Positions 22,969 through 23,036 of a DNA stretch of 23,036 nucleotides are shown here, one piece after another (the stretch's first letter is position 1; each line of letters starts with the position of its first letter). Position numbers and translations under genes: made by a program. The DNA is taken from assembly GCA_934631025.1 (NCBI GenBank), contig CAKTXR010000047.1, forward strand, positions 1 to 23,036, given 5' to 3'. Source of the DNA: an uncultured Clostridia bacterium (GTDB taxonomy: Bacteria; Bacillota; Clostridia; Christensenellales; Aristaeellaceae). The notes beneath the pieces were generated by a model, which saw nothing but the letters and a program-made list of their open reading frames with translations, had not been told where the DNA came from and did no database searches.

Positions 22969-22987
22969 TTACGGTATAATTACGACA

Positions 22988-23023
22988 AACCGGAAAAGCC
23001 CCGTATATCAAGGGTTTTCGGTT
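22988..23023. repeat. Imperfect inverted repeat at the right edge
   Basis: AACCG, AAAA and CCC (22988-23001) are mirrored by GGG, TTTT and CGGTT (23012-23023), with two extra G bases on the left arm. It lies beyond the integrase break and could be a terminator or the edge of another repeat. The window ends too soon to tell. Confidence 0.5.
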
Positions 23024-23036
23024 ATCTGGCAAGGTT

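Noticed and set aside
22568..23032. 154-codon minus-strand frame covering the tRNA and integrase remnant
   Set aside because: It is antisense to the tRNA and its terminator and reads the integrase scrap in the wrong frame; the real remnant is the HTFASMLYDAG frame.

Overview
The window looks like chromosome from a GC-rich, probably anaerobic member of the Clostridia (Firmicutes). The support is T-box leaders, strong AGGAGG-type ribosome binding sites, a CotH spore-coat-type kinase, a HutP-family gene beside cmk, and ferredoxin-linked 2-oxoacid metabolism. A gut or rumen Christensenellales/Oscillospirales-like lineage would fit, but the sequence alone does not prove it.

Layout. (a) 1-3754, minus strand: a three-gene set of VTC-domain protein, DUF4956 membrane protein and CotH-family protein; CotH runs off the left edge. 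(b) 4000-8021, plus strand: one housekeeping operon from a TTGCAA/TATAAT promoter to a strong terminator (RpiR regulator, HI0933-type flavoprotein, HutP family, cmk, plsC). (c) 8212-22517, plus strand: three consecutive T-box-controlled units. T-box 1 and T-box 2 each control one unusual XRE-cupin-acyl-CoA synthetase. T-box 3 controls a long operon: P-loop ATPase, ferredoxin, three 2-oxoacid:ferredoxin oxidoreductase subunits, branched-chain aminotransferase, a LeuA-like protein that has lost its catalytic residues, and a TIM-barrel/acyl-CoA synthetase fusion. (d) 22530-23036: a tRNA-Arg(CCG) with promoter and terminator, then the C-terminal scrap of a tyrosine recombinase.

How the parts may work together. 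T-boxes turn genes on when a tRNA is uncharged, that is, during amino-acid shortage. Finding them ahead of acyl-CoA synthetases, a VOR-type oxidoreductase and an IlvE-type aminotransferase argues for synthesis rather than breakdown: branched-chain (or aryl) acid -> acyl-CoA -> reductive carboxylation to the 2-oxoacid -> transamination to the amino acid. The enzymology of such a route is known from rumen bacteria and methanogens. What stands out here is the packaging: three T-boxes, three synthetases in two different fusion architectures, an apparently dead LeuA barrel with an intact leucine-type regulatory domain, and a large palindrome across the T-box 2 promoter. The acid substrates and tRNA specificities are not settled by the sequence.

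No CRISPR array, insertion sequence or rRNA gene was seen.
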